A DNA stretch of 64,000 bases from AC-49 sp963817035 (GTDB lineage Bacteria > Actinomycetota > Thermoleophilia > Solirubrobacterales > Solirubrobacteraceae). How positions within the stretch are numbered: the first letter of the stretch is position 1; each line of letters begins with the position of its first letter. Location of the stretch: NCBI GenBank assembly GCA_963817035.1, contig CAWFMM010000004.1:1488001-1552000 (forward strand). The letters are read 5' to 3'. Positions 20,222-33,559 of the stretch are shown here, in pieces. The position numbers and the translations under genes are program-made. The notes beneath the pieces are model-generated. The model was not told the origin of the DNA, made no database searches, and worked only from the letters and a program-made list of their open reading frames with translations.

Positions 20222-20290
20222 TTAGACAAAAGAAAAAGCGGGCGTGCGCCCGCTTCCTGAACTCCGCCCGGCACACAGCGGCCGGGCTAT
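20222..20290 (-). promoter_or_regulatory. rimP-nusA leader with two hairpins, the second terminator-like (possible attenuator)
   Basis: On the minus strand, upstream of rimP, two stem-loops lie in tandem. The first (20287-20266) has arms GCCCGGC and GCCGGGC. The second (20255-20236) has 8-bp arms AAGCGGGC and GCCCGCTT around a 4-base loop and runs straight into TTTTTCTTTTGTCT, an intrinsic-terminator form. No gene lies upstream on this strand, because the neighbour is divergent. The terminator is therefore in the leader of rimP-nusA-infB. NusA-dependent attenuation of its own operon is the natural reading; the antiterminator structure was not folded. Confidence 0.6.
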
Positions 20291-20302
20291 CGAAAGCTGT
20301 CG

Positions 20303-20311
20303 TCAGACTGT
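20303..20311 (-). promoter_or_regulatory. Candidate extended -10 for the rimP operon
   Basis: TGCTACAGT on the minus strand fits an extended -10 (TGn-TAnnnT). It lies just upstream of the two leader hairpins. No convincing -35 is seen. Confidence 0.35.
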
Positions 20312-20317
20312 AGCACC

Positions 20318-21082
20318 GTGCCGACGACCGTGACCGCTGTGGTAGCCGACTACATGGCCTCGCTGGACGCCGCCACCCGCCGGGTGGCCGACGACCAATG
20401 GGGCCTTTCGATCGACGATGTGGGCGGCTGGCCGCTGCACGTCGGCGTCGCGTTTCGCGACGGCCTGTTGCGCGCGCAGGCCGAGGTCATCAGGGCCGAT
20501 CAGGTCTCCGATCACGAGCTACTCATGCGTAACCGGCGCCTCGCGCTGGTGCGCTTCGCCCACACCGGTGCCGGGGCGGTGTGGGTCCAGGGGGAGCTCG
20601 TTGCCGACGCCGTCAACGCCGCGTCGCTGGACCGACTGCTCGGACTGCTCGTCGCCGCGGCGACCGATCTGCGCGCCCGGCGACCCGCCCCGCCGCGCGA
20701 TGACGCCCCGGCGCTGCATCGCCTCGGCCAGGTGTTCGCGGTCTGCCGCCTGGACCCCCAGGCGGCGGTGCCGCCATGGGCGTGGGGCGAGGAGCTGACG
20801 AGCATCACCCGCACCGCCGAGGAGCTGTCGGTCGTCTGCCCGTTCGACGCGGTGCCCGAGGGCGTGCGGGCGCTCGGGCCGTACGCCGCCCTGGCGGTAG
20901 CCGGGCCGCTGGACCCCGACCTCGTCGGGTTCCTGGCCGGGCTGACGTCGACGCTGGCCCGCGCGGCGATCTCGGTCTTCGCGCTGGCGACGTTCGACAC
21001 CGATCTGCTGCTGGTGAATTCCGCCGATCTCGAGCGGGCGTGCGCGGCGCTGCGCGCCGCCGGGTATTCGGTGGACGCGTAG
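20318..21082 (+). CDS. YbjN-like / hypothetical protein
   Basis: A 254-residue soluble protein with a GTG start, divergent from rimP. Two similar alpha/beta halves are visible: one around GWPLHVGVAFRDGLL and LALVRFAHTGAGAVWVQGEL, the other around TDLLLVNSADLERACAALRA. This is the general look of YbjN/type III chaperone-like folds. There is no catalytic motif, signal peptide or membrane segment. Assignment to the fold is by eye only. Confidence 0.6.
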   Translation: MPTTVTAVVADYMASLDAATRRVADDQWGLSIDDVGGWPLHVGVAFRDGLLRAQAEVIRADQVSDHELLMRNRRLALVRFAHTGAGAVWVQGELVADAVNAASLDRLLGLLVAAATDLRARRPAPPRDDAPALHRLGQVFAVCRLDPQAAVPPWAWGEELTSITRTAEELSVVCPFDAVPEGVRALGPYAALAVAGPLDPDLVGFLAGLTSTLARAAISVFALATFDTDLLLVNSADLERACAALRAAGYSVDA

Positions 21083-21088
21083 CCGGGG

Positions 21089-21457
21089 TTACGCGGCGGC
21101 GGCGCGGCGGCGCGCCTGGTCGCGGTAGCGTCGGTAGTCGTCGCGGCCAGGGCGCAGGTTCGTGGCCAGCGCCAGCGGGTGGCGCGCTTCGGCGTGCTTG
21201 CCCTGGAGCTGCAAGGCGCGGCCAAGGCAGAACAGGGCGTAGTCGTTGGTCGGAGCATGGTCGACGACCGCGGCGAACTCGTCGGCGGCCTCGCGGTAGC
21301 GGTGGCAGTGAAACAGCGCGCGGCCGAGCGCCTCGCGGACCGAGTCCTTGTCGGGCTCGAGGTCGCGAGCACGGGTCAACGCGACGACCGCCGCGTGGTG
21401 ATCGCCGTCCTCCAGAAGCTTGGTTCCGTTGCGGAACAGCTCGTAGGCCGACTCCAT
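21089..21457 (-). CDS. Small TPR-repeat protein
   Basis: A 122-residue helical protein with about three tetratricopeptide units: AYELFRNGTKLLEDGDHHAA, ALGRALFHCHRYREAADEF and ALFCLGRALQLQGKHAEA. It probably mediates protein interaction. The ATG at 21457 is chosen because upstream sequence overlaps the coaBC end and is not TPR-like. It is convergent with the YbjN-like gene. Confidence 0.8.
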   Translation of the reverse strand: MESAYELFRNGTKLLEDGDHHAAVVALTRARDLEPDKDSVREALGRALFHCHRYREAADEFAAVVDHAPTNDYALFCLGRALQLQGKHAEARHPLALATNLRPGRDDYRRYRDQARRRAAAA

Positions 21458-21464
21458 GACGTCC

Positions 21465-22736
21465 TCATTGTACGACCCTGTGCGGGTCGGCTGACGGCGT
21501 TCGCAGCGCCTCGATCGTGTCAAGGATCGCGTCGGCGATCTCGGCCTTCGGCGCCCGCGGAACGTGTCGTTCGCCGTCGGCGAGGACGATCGTCACCTCG
21601 TTGTCGGGCGCGCCGAAACCGATGTCGTCGCGGGCGATGTCGTTGAGCACGATCGCGTCGACGCCCTTGCGCGCGAGCTTGGCCCGCGCCTCGTCACCGG
21701 CGTCCGCGCCGTGCTCGGCCGCGAAGCCGACGAGCGTCTGGTCGTGGCGGCGCCGCGCGGCCAGCGCGCCGAGGACGTCGGTCGTCGCCTCGAGGTGGAG
21801 ATCGAGCTCGACGCGCCCGGCCTTCTTGATCTTCGCGTCGACCGGATCGGCGGGACGGAAGTCGGCGACGGCGGCGGCCATGAGCAGCACGTCGGTCTGA
21901 TCGAAGCGCTCCTCGCACGCCGCCTGCAACTCCGCGGCGGTCGCGACGTCGACGCGCCGCACGCCGGGCGCGACGTCGGTCTCGATGTTGGCGGCGATCA
22001 ACGTCACCTCGGCCCCGCGGGCGAGCGCCCGGGCGGCGAGCGCCGCGCCCATCCGGCCCGAGGAACGGTTGCCGACGTAGCGCACCGAATCGATCGGCTC
22101 GCGGGTCCCGCCGGCCGTGACCATGACGCGGACGCCGGCCCACGATCCGGCCGGCGAACGCGGCGCGCCGAGCGCCGCCTCGACGGCCTCGAGCAGCGCC
22201 GGCGGCTCGACCAGACGCCCCTTCCCCCACTCGCCCTTGGAACCGAGCGCGCCGACGCCCGGCTCGAGCACGATGACGCCGCGGGCGGCGAGCAGCGCGA
22301 CGTTGGCCTGCGTTGCTGCGTGCTCCCACATCGCGTCGTTCATCGCCGGCGCGACGATCACCGGGCAGCGTGCCGCCAGTGCGGCGCTGGTCAACAGGTT
22401 GTCGGCGAGGCCGTGCGCGAGCTTGGCGATCGTGTTGGCGCTCGCCGGCGCGATCAGATAGGCGTCCGCGTTGGCGACCAGCGCCAGGTGGCTGATCGGC
22501 TCATGGCTCGGCGTCTCGTCGCCGGGGAACGCGCCCCGCGCCGGGTCGGGCTCGAACTCCTCGACCAGGACGGGCGCGCCGGTCAGCCCGGCGAACGACG
22601 CCGCGCCGACGAACCGCTGGCTGCTCGCGGTCTGCACGACACGCACCGCGTGCCCGGCCTTGGTGGCCAGGCGAACGAACACGAGCGCCTTGTAGGCCGC
22701 GATCCCCCCGCTGACACCGAGCAGGACGCGAGCCAT
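21465..22736 (-). CDS. coaBC: Phosphopantothenoylcysteine decarboxylase / phosphopantothenate-cysteine ligase
   Basis: A 423-residue bifunctional coenzyme A enzyme. The N-terminal FMN-binding decarboxylase has SGGIAAYKAL and the PAMNDAMWEH motif. The C-terminal ligase has the start GGTREPIDSVRYVGNRSSGRMG. It follows rpoZ by 9 bases; gmk-rpoZ-coaBC is a standard bacterial order. Confidence 0.96.
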   Translation of the reverse strand: MARVLLGVSGGIAAYKALVFVRLATKAGHAVRVVQTASSQRFVGAASFAGLTGAPVLVEEFEPDPARGAFPGDETPSHEPISHLALVANADAYLIAPASANTIAKLAHGLADNLLTSAALAARCPVIVAPAMNDAMWEHAATQANVALLAARGVIVLEPGVGALGSKGEWGKGRLVEPPALLEAVEAALGAPRSPAGSWAGVRVMVTAGGTREPIDSVRYVGNRSSGRMGAALAARALARGAEVTLIAANIETDVAPGVRRVDVATAAELQAACEERFDQTDVLLMAAAVADFRPADPVDAKIKKAGRVELDLHLEATTDVLGALAARRRHDQTLVGFAAEHGADAGDEARAKLARKGVDAIVLNDIARDDIGFGAPDNEVTIVLADGERHVPRAPKAEIADAILDTIEALRTPSADPHRVVQ

Positions 22737-22745
22737 CGGGGCGAC

Positions 22746-22973
22746 CTAGCGGTAGTGGTACTTGATCTTGCCCGCGGCGACTTCTTCGAGCGCGATCGTG
22801 AGGTAGTTCTTGGAGCCTGTCTCGACCATCGGGGGCGGGAACTCGTCGAACGTTCCCTCGCCGAGGTTGTGGTAATACGAGTTGATCTGGCGCGCCCGCT
22901 TGGCGGCGACCAGGACGCTCGCGTAGTTGGAGTCCACGTTGTCGAGCAGTTTGTCGATTCTGGGTGAGATCAC
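22746..22973 (-). CDS. rpoZ: RNA polymerase subunit omega
   Basis: A 75-residue omega subunit that helps assemble RNA polymerase. Motifs include SPRIDKLLDNVDSNYASVLV, AAKRARQI and ALEEVAAGKIKY. The start is GTG. It lies between gmk and coaBC. Confidence 0.95.
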   Translation of the reverse strand: MISPRIDKLLDNVDSNYASVLVAAKRARQINSYYHNLGEGTFDEFPPPMVETGSKNYLTIALEEVAAGKIKYHYR

Positions 22974-22987
22974 CCGACCATCGTACT

Positions 22988-23548
22988 TCAGTCGGAGGCC
23001 AGGGCGGCCCGCACGATCGCGGCGAGCTCCGAAACGGCGTCCTCGAGGCGGTCATTGACGACCTGATGGGGGAACTCGTCGGCCGCCGCCAACTCGCGCT
23101 CGGCGACCTCCAGGCGCCGCTCGACCTCGGCCGTGACGTCGGTCCCCCGACCGACGAGGCGGTCTCGCAGCGCCGACTCCGACGGCGGGCGGATGAAGAT
23201 CTGCAGCGCCTCGGGCAGCGCGTCGCGGACCTGACGCGCGCCCTGAACCTCGATCTCCAGCACCACCGGCGCGCCGGCCTCGGTGCGGCGATCGAGCTCG
23301 GACCGCAGTGTCCCGTAGCTGCGCCCTGAGTAGCTCGCCCACTCGACGAAGTCGCCCTGCTCGATGCGCCGGGCGAACTCGTCCTCGTCGAGGAAGTGGT
23401 ACTCCACCCCATCAACCTCACCCGGCCGCGGCGGCCGCGTCGTCGCCGAAACACTGAGCTCAAGCTCCGGAACCCGCTCGCGCAACAGCCGGATCAGCGT
23501 TCCCTTCCCGACGCCCGAAGGCCCGGTGATGACGAAGACCTTGGACAC
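22988..23548 (-). CDS. gmk: Guanylate kinase
   Basis: A 186-residue enzyme phosphorylating GMP to GDP. It has the P-loop TGPSGVGKGTLIR, the GMP-binding segment SATTRPPRPGEVDGVEYHF and WASYSGRSYGT. The start is GTG. It is preceded by mIHF, the usual actinobacterial neighbour. Confidence 0.97.
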   Translation of the reverse strand: MSKVFVITGPSGVGKGTLIRLLRERVPELELSVSATTRPPRPGEVDGVEYHFLDEDEFARRIEQGDFVEWASYSGRSYGTLRSELDRRTEAGAPVVLEIEVQGARQVRDALPEALQIFIRPPSESALRDRLVGRGTDVTAEVERRLEVAERELAAADEFPHQVVNDRLEDAVSELAAIVRAALASD

Positions 23549-23609
23549 CCCACGATGCTAAGCGCCGCACCGGCGGGCAGCTGGCCAACGAGCGAGGAGC
23601 ACGCCGGCC

Positions 23610-23951
23610 TCAGCGACGCAACAGAGAAACGAGCTCCGAGCGCTGACGCTCTGAGAGCCCGCCAATCGTCTTCGACGGCGAGATGCGGCACTGGGTGAGG
23701 ACCTTGTTGGCCTTCACCCGACCGTATTTCGGTACTGCGACGAGCATGTCGAAGACCTTGGCCGTCTCGAGGTACTCAGGCGGCGACTGCAGCAGCTCGT
23801 GGATCGAGATGCGGCTGGCCTTGAGGTCCTTCTTGAGCCTCGCGCGGCGGGTGCGAATCTCGTTGGCGCGCTGCAGAGCATCCATTCGTTGCATGAGTGA
23901 ACGCTCCGGGGCCGCGGCCTGTTTGGGGGGTGTGTTGGTGGCCGACGGCAC
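23610..23951 (-). CDS. mihF: Actinobacterial integration host factor (mIHF)
   Basis: The core RANEIRTRRARLKKDLKASR, then SPPEYLETAKVFDMLVAVPK, GRVKANKVL and GLSERQRSEL, is the mIHF nucleoid-associated fold with its helix-two-turns-helix DNA-binding end. A promoter (see 23960-23987) places transcription start near 23953. The GTG at 23951 would then give a leaderless message, while ATG at 23894 with an upstream GGAG is the alternative. Longer readings would start upstream of the promoter. It is adjacent to gmk, as in other actinobacteria. Confidence 0.88.
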   Translation of the reverse strand: MPSATNTPPKQAAAPERSLMQRMDALQRANEIRTRRARLKKDLKASRISIHELLQSPPEYLETAKVFDMLVAVPKYGRVKANKVLTQCRISPSKTIGGLSERQRSELVSLLRR

Positions 23952-23959
23952 GGCGGGCG

Positions 23960-23987
23960 AATATACATCCTGGGCAGTCGCGTGCAA
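23960..23987 (-). promoter_or_regulatory. Predicted promoter of mIHF
   Basis: On the minus strand TTGCAC (23987-23982) and TATATT (23965-23960) are separated by 16 bases, close to a housekeeping sigma consensus. The GTG at 23951 is 8 bases past the -10. Confidence 0.6.
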
Positions 23988-24133
23988 GGCAAATCGCGTG
24001 AATTCGGCTCGACCTCGACCTTAGGTCAAGGCTTATTCAGCCTGCTTGACGGTTTTCTGCGCGTTTGCAGGCCATTTCCATCCTTGCCCATACAGGTGGC
24101 GATGTCACCGCGACGTTACGGTCTCGATCTCGC

Positions 24134-25021
24134 TCAGGAGAGCCCGCTCTTTGCGGGCGTTTGGCCGAGTCCGTTCGCGATCCGCACACCGGCGGCCGGG
24201 TCGCGAAATGTCTCGGTGCCGACGGCGACGATCGTGGCCCCGGCGTCGAGGAGATCTTGCGCATGGACTGATGTCTGGACGCCGCCCATGCCGACGATTG
24301 GCACGGAGACGCTCGCCGCCACCGCGGCGACCTGGGCCAGTGCAACGGCGCGGATCGCCGGACCGCTGAGCCCTCCGGTGCGCCCACCGAGCCACGGTTC
24401 GCCGCGCCGACCGGGGTGTGGATTGAGCGCCATCGCGCGCAGCGTGTTGATCAGCGAGACCGCATCGGCGCCGCCGGCCTCTGCCCCGACGGCGCACGCC
24501 GCGACGTCGGCGGTATTCGGCGTGAGCTTGACGATCAGCGGCTTGTCGGTGTGTGGCCGCACCGCGGCCACGACCGCTTCGAGCTCGCGTGGGTCGGCGC
24601 CGATGTCGAGTCCGGTCGAGACGTTGGGGCACGAGACGTTGAGCTCGATCGCGGCGATCTCGGCACGACCATCGCACGCGCTGACGAGCTCGATCAGCTC
24701 GCTCGCGTCGGAGCCCATGACGTTGGTGATCAGCGGGACTCGCAGGTCGGCGAGGACCGGGAGGTCGTGCTCGAGGTAACCGGCCAGGCCCTTGTTCGGC
24801 AGTCCGATCGAATTGATCATCCCGGCCGGCGTCTCCCACAGACGCGGCGCGGGATTGCCGGGGCGCGGGCGCAGGGTGATCGTCTTGGAGACGTAGGCGC
24901 TGAACGGGAAGCCGGCCCGCAGCTCGTCGCCGAAGACGCCGAGCGCGGCGATCGCATCGAATGTTCCCGAGCCGTTGATGACCGGGTGCTCGAGCTCGAG
25001 GCCGCACAGCCAGACGCTCAT
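24134..25021 (-). CDS. pyrD: Dihydroorotate dehydrogenase, class 1B catalytic subunit
   Basis: A 295-residue FMN enzyme oxidising dihydroorotate to orotate. It has VINGSGTFD, NSIGLPNKG, the catalytic-Cys loop ELNVSCPNVSTGLDIG, IVKLTPN and the FMN phosphate site GMGGV. The active-site Cys and the adjacent pyrK identify class 1B (NAD-linked). The ATG overlaps the pyrK stop (ATGA). It is the last gene of the pyr operon; pyrF and pyrE are not in the window. Confidence 0.95.
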   Translation of the reverse strand: MSVWLCGLELEHPVINGSGTFDAIAALGVFGDELRAGFPFSAYVSKTITLRPRPGNPAPRLWETPAGMINSIGLPNKGLAGYLEHDLPVLADLRVPLITNVMGSDASELIELVSACDGRAEIAAIELNVSCPNVSTGLDIGADPRELEAVVAAVRPHTDKPLIVKLTPNTADVAACAVGAEAGGADAVSLINTLRAMALNPHPGRRGEPWLGGRTGGLSGPAIRAVALAQVAAVAASVSVPIVGMGGVQTSVHAQDLLDAGATIVAVGTETFRDPAAGVRIANGLGQTPAKSGLS

Positions 25022-25787
25022 GCGACGCCCGCCAGCCGGTCGCCGGCGACGACCGGGCCGTCGACGCAAACGCGCAGGTAGCCGCCATCGGCGGCAGGCA
25101 CGACGCAGCCGTAGCAGGCGCCGAAGCCGCAGGCCATCGGAGCTTCGAGCGCGAGTTGGGACGGGACCAGTCGCGCCCCGCACAGCGCGCGCACCGCCTC
25201 GAGCATCGCCGGCGGACCGCAGGAGTAGACGACGGCGTGATCGTCGGCGTCGAGCTCCTCGGACAGCAGTTCGGTGACGAGACCGTGGTGGCCGACCGAG
25301 CCGTCGTCGGTCGCGACCTGCACGTTGTGGAGCAACGTGGCGCCGGCGGCGTGCTCGGCGTCGCGGAAGCCGAGCAGGACCGTCGATTGACTCAGCGCGT
25401 CCTGCCAGATCGCCAGCGGCGCCGTCCCGACGCCGCCGCCGCACAGAATCGCGCGGCGCCCGTCGGGTGGTGGTGTGAAGCCGTGCCCCAGCGGGCCGGT
25501 CAGCCACAGACCCTCGCCCGGCTCGAGCGAGCACAGCCGCGCGGTTCCGGGACCAACGCCTTCGAGCATGAACCGCAGCCCGTCGGGACCTTTGCGCAGG
25601 ACCGACAGTGCGCGGGGCAGGAACGGGCGCTCGTCGTCGCCTCCACCCCAGTTGTCGGCCGCCGCGAGCATGTAGAACTGGCCCGGCGCCGGCGACGGTC
25701 CGTCGGGATCGGCGGCCACGATCACGCGGTAGGCGCCGACCGTCTCGTTGCGCGCCACGTTCACCAGGCGCCGGCCGAACGGTGCGC

Positions 25788-25791
<4 letters not shown>
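25018..25791 (-). CDS. pyrK: Dihydroorotate dehydrogenase electron transfer subunit
   Basis: A 257-residue FAD/[2Fe-2S] protein passing electrons from PyrD to NAD. The FAD-binding segment has PGQFYML and RALSV. The NAD part has ILCGGGVGTAPL and YSCGPPAML. The cluster ligands are in CGFGACYGCVV plus a later Cys in LRVCVDGP. The GTG start overlaps the carB stop (GTGA). Confidence 0.94.
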
Positions 25792-28871
<3,080 letters not shown>

Positions 28872-28879
<8 letters not shown>

Positions 28880-29993
28880 GGGCGCGGATCTGGTCGAGGA
28901 AGCGGTCGAAGAGGTAGAGCGAGTCGTTCGGGCCAGGCCCGGCCTCGGGGTGGTACTGGACCGTCGCGCCGGGGACGTCGAGCAGGCGTCAGGCCCTCGA
29001 CCGTGCGGTCGTAGAGGTTGACGTGGCTGAGCTGGGCGGCGCCGAAGTCGGTCTCCCAGCGCACCGGCTCGTCGGCCTCGACGCGGCCGGTGCCGTCGGG
29101 CGCGAGGACCGCGAAGCCGTGGTTCTGCGAGGTGATCTCGATCCTGCCGGTCGTCAGGTCCTTGACCGGGTGGTTGGCGCCGCGGTGGCCGAACGGCAGC
29201 TTGTAGGTCTCCAGGCCGACCGCGCGGCACAGCAGCTGGTGGCCGAGGCAGATGCCGAACACCGGCCGCGTGCCGATCAGCTCGCGCACGGTGTCGACGA
29301 TGTAGTCCAGCGCGGCGGGGTCGCCGGGGCCGTTGGCGAGGAAGATCGCGTCGGGGTCGTTCGCGGTCAGCGTCGGCGGCGGTCGCGGTGCACGGATGCA
29401 GCTCGACGGTCGCGCCGCGCGCGACGAGGTTGCGGACGATCGAGCGCTTGATGCCGGTGTCGATCGCGGCGATCCGCACGTCGCCGTCGCCGGCCGCCTC
29501 CATCCGGTCCGGGCGTCACCTCGCGCGCGAGGTCGAGGCCGCCCATCGGCTCCTCGGCCTCGATCAGGCGACATCGCCTCGGTCTCGCTCATCGCCGCCG
29601 GGAAGACGCCGCCGCGCATCGCGCCGGCGTCGCGGATGTGGCGTACGAGCGCGCGCGTGTCGACGCCGGTGATCGCCGGGACGCCGCAGTCGCTCGAGCC
29701 AGTCCAGCCAGCCGCGCTCGGCGTCGGGCGCGTCCTCGGCGTTGGTCGCGGCGCGCATGATCGCGGCGCGCGCCCACGGCCGATCGGACTCCATCGCGGC
29801 GCCGCCGGCCCCGTAGTTGCCGATGTGCGGGTAGGTGAACGTGATCAGCTGGCGCGCGAACGAGGGGTCGGTCATCGACTCCTGGTAGCCCGACATGCCG
29901 GTCGTGAAGACGACCTCGCCGGTGACGCGGGCCGTCGCGCCCCGCACGCGTCGCCGTCGAAGCGCGGGCCGTCGTCGAGCAGGACGTAGGCAC

Positions 29994-29997
<4 letters not shown>
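28872..29997 (-). pseudogene. carA: Carbamoyl phosphate synthase small subunit, about 6 frameshifts as sequenced
   Basis: Glutamine amidotransferase subunit supplying ammonia to CarB. Frame pieces give SAYVLLDDGPRFDG, FTTGMSGYQESMTDPSF, HIGNYG, the class I GATase nucleophile segment PVFGICLGHQLL and SQNHGFAV. Single-base insertions lie near 28989, 29371, 29511, 29567 and 29690, with a further shift (minus 1 or plus 2) near 29942. Start and stop are in the expected operon positions (ATGA with pyrC). Confidence 0.88.
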
Positions 29998-31345
<1,348 letters not shown>

Positions 31346-31349
<4 letters not shown>

Positions 31350-32290
31350 GCCAGTTGCGGTTCGATCGGGGCGGGTCCGCGATCGCCGGCCGGCGTGGTC
31401 GCGGCGAGGACCTCGTAGAGGACGGCCATGCGGACGACGACGCCGGCCTCGACCTGGGCGGTGATCACGGCCTGCGGCGAGTCGACGACCTCGCCGCTCA
31501 GCTCGACCCCGCGGTTGACCGGCCCCGGGTGCATGAGGACCTGGCGCGGATGCAGCCGGCGGCCATTGATCTGGTAGCAGGCGGCGTACTCGCGGATCGA
31601 CGGGATCCACGACTGCGTCATGCGCTCGTTCTGCATCCGCAGGGCGTAGACGACGTCGGCCTGGCCGAGATCGTCGAGGGTCGTGCGCACCTCGCAGCCG
31701 AGCGCCTCGATGCCGCGCGGGATCAGCGTCGGCGGGCCGCAGACGGTGACGTTGGCGCCCATCTTCTGGAAGGCGAGGATGTTCGGAGCGCGCGACGCGC
31801 GAGTGCGCACGTCGCCGACGATCCAGATGTTCGCGCCGTCGATCGAGCCGAGGCGGCTGCGCAGCGTGTAGACGTCGAGCAGCGCCTGGGTCGGGTGCTC
31901 GTGCTTGCCGTCGCCGGCGTTGATGATCGCCGCGCTCGTCCAGCCGGAGACGAGCTCGGCGGCGCCGGCCCACGGGGTGCGGATGACGATCGCGTCGGGC
32001 TTGTGGGCGCTCAGCGTCAGCACCGTGTCCTTGAGCGACTCGCCCTTCTCGACGCTCGAGCCGCTCGCGCTGAAGTTGACGACGTCGGCGCTGAGGCGCT
32101 TCGCTGCGAGCTCGAAGCTCGAGCGCGTGCGCGTCGAGGCCTCGTAGAAGAGGTTCAGAACGGTGCGCCCGCGCAGCGCCGGGACCTTCTTGATCTCGCG
32201 TCCGGAGACCTCCGCGAACGCGGCGGCGCGGTCGCAGATGCGCTCGATGGCCGGGCGGTCGAGCTCCTCGATGCCGAGCAGATGCTTCAT
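31346..32290 (-). CDS. pyrB: Aspartate carbamoyltransferase, with a short frame excursion
   Basis: A 314-residue enzyme joining carbamoyl phosphate to aspartate. Motifs are NLFYEASTRTRSSFE (phosphate loop STRTR), SSVEKGESLKDTV, KHEHPTQALLD and the C-terminal HPGPVNRGVE. In the domain linker the expected HSRVARSN motif reads VRTRASRAPN. This fits one missing base near 31810 and one extra near 31792 that cancel. The rest of the frame is unbroken. Confidence 0.93.
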
Positions 32291-32840
32291 GCGGCCACCT
32301 CGGCGAGCTCGACGATCGTGACCTCGTCGACGCCGTCGAGCTCGTCGACGCGGACGTTGACGCGCTCGCCGGCGCGAGGTCGGGCAGGTTCTTGCCGACG
32401 TAGTCGGGGCGGATCGGCAGCTCGCGGTGGCCGCGGTCGGCGAGCACGGCGAGCTGCACGCGCGTCGGGCCGGCCGTAGTCGAACAGCGCCTCGATCGCC
32501 GCGCGCACCGTGCGACCGGTGTAGAGGACGTCGTCGACGACGACGACCGTCATGCTCGCTCGACGTCGAAGTCGATGTGCGACGCGTGCACGACCGGCTG
32601 GTCGGGGCGCCGGCCGACGTCGTCGCGGTAGAAGGAGATGTCGAGCTCACCGAGCGGCAGGTCGCGGTCGAGCAGGTCGCGCAGCAGCATGTGCAGCCGC
32701 GCGGCGAGCACGGCGCCGCGGCGGTGGATCCCGACGACGGCCAGCCGCTCGGGCGCGGCGTTGTTCTCCACGATCTCGTGTGCGATGCGCACCAGCGTGC
32801 GCCGCATGTCATCGCGGTCGAGGACGACCTTGTCTTGCAC
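32287..32840 (-). pseudogene. pyrR: Bifunctional PyrR (pyr operon regulator / uracil phosphoribosyltransferase), 3 frameshifts as sequenced
   Basis: The N-terminal part from GTG 32840 reads DRDDMRRTLVRIAHEIVE, then GIHRRGAVLAARL and YRDDVGRR. The PRPP-binding signature VVVVDDVLYTGRTVRAAIEA is in a second frame. The C-terminal ADRGHRELPIRPDYVGKNLP and RVNVRVDELDG are in third and second frames. Shifts lie near 32555 (-1), 32468 (+1) and 32382 (-1). PyrR binds pyr mRNA in response to UMP. It is the first gene of the operon, with a PyrR-box-like sequence just upstream. Confidence 0.87.
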
Positions 32841-32844
32841 CTCG

Positions 32845-32867
32845 CTCCTTCCTGGCCTCACGGGACC
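32845..32867 (-). promoter_or_regulatory. PyrR-binding-site-like element next to the pyrR ribosome binding site
   Basis: The minus strand reads GGTCCCGTGAGGCC (32867-32854), matching the conserved loop of PyrR-binding RNA, then GGAAGGAG (32852-32845), a strong ribosome-binding site four bases before the GTG at 32840. The near contact between the two suggests PyrR blocks translation initiation, as described for mycobacterial pyr mRNAs, rather than acting through a terminator; no U-tract terminator is visible. Confidence 0.6.
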
Positions 32868-32921
32868 GGGTTAAAGGAACGGAACGAGTTCAGCGTAGCA
32901 GCGGGACACGTCGACTACCGA

Positions 32922-33395
32922 TCACCGGTCGGACGCGGAGGGAAGCCGCTCGAGGTCGGCGAGGTCCTGGGCGGACCCACGCGCCGCCTTCATCGCGCGG
33001 AGGTGATCGAGCGAGCACACGTCCAGAGCGGCCCCGGCCAAGCGCATGCTCCGCGCATCACGCGCAAGCTCATCGTAGGGCGGGACGCCCGGAAGACGCT
33101 GGACGATGTCGAGATCCCCCAGGGTCGTGGCCACGGAGAGGTTGCGCCCGCGGTACAGCGCCGCGCGATGCTCATTCCCGATCGGGGTCGTGACGTCGCT
33201 GGCCAGGTGGCCATCCAGCTCGACGAGAACGTCGACAAGCGTGTCGAGATTGTCACCGTCAGGAGCGGGCACCATGTCGATATCGGCGGTTGTGCGCAGG
33301 TAGCCATGTGCGGCGACCGCGACTCCCCCGATCACGACGAACTTGACGCGGGCGCGGGTCAGCGCCTCGATGACGCCCGCGAGGTCAGGCAGCAT
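32922..33395 (-). CDS. Nucleotidyltransferase (MNT/AbiEii-like)
   Basis: A 157-residue protein with the nucleotidyltransferase core VIGGVAVAAHGYLRTT followed by ADIDMV (GG-motif and D-x-D). It ends with a small helical region. Such proteins are often halves of toxin-antitoxin pairs. The ATG overlaps the stop of the small upstream gene (TGATG), so the two form a unit. Whether it acts as toxin or antitoxin cannot be told. Confidence 0.75.
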   Translation of the reverse strand: MLPDLAGVIEALTRARVKFVVIGGVAVAAHGYLRTTADIDMVPAPDGDNLDTLVDVLVELDGHLASDVTTPIGNEHRAALYRGRNLSVATTLGDLDIVQRLPGVPPYDELARDARSMRLAGAALDVCSLDHLRAMKAARGSAQDLADLERLPSASDR

Positions 33396-33559
33396 CAGGC
33401 CGGTGGTCGCGGGTCCACGGTCATCGTGGCGATCTGGGCGCACAGCACATGAAGCCGTTCGAGTCGCTCATCGGGCGTCAGATCGCGGTCGCGGCGCGCG
33501 CGTGCGGCGCGGACGATCTCCTGCTCGGCGACCAGGGTAGCGTCGCTGAGCCCATTCAC
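33395..33559 (-). CDS. Small hypothetical partner of the nucleotidyltransferase
   Basis: A 54-residue charged helical protein from GTG 33559 (NGLSDATLVAEQEIVRAAR, then RRDRDLTPDERLERL). It is stop-start coupled to the nucleotidyltransferase gene. It is not recognised; size and context fit an antitoxin-like partner. Confidence 0.5.
   Translation of the reverse strand: MNGLSDATLVAEQEIVRAARARRDRDLTPDERLERLHVLCAQIATMTVDPRPPA

Noticed and set aside
24141..24165. Terminator at the end of pyrD
   Set aside because: The GCCCGC/GCGGGC stem lies inside the pyrD coding end and lacks a T-tract on the pyrD strand.
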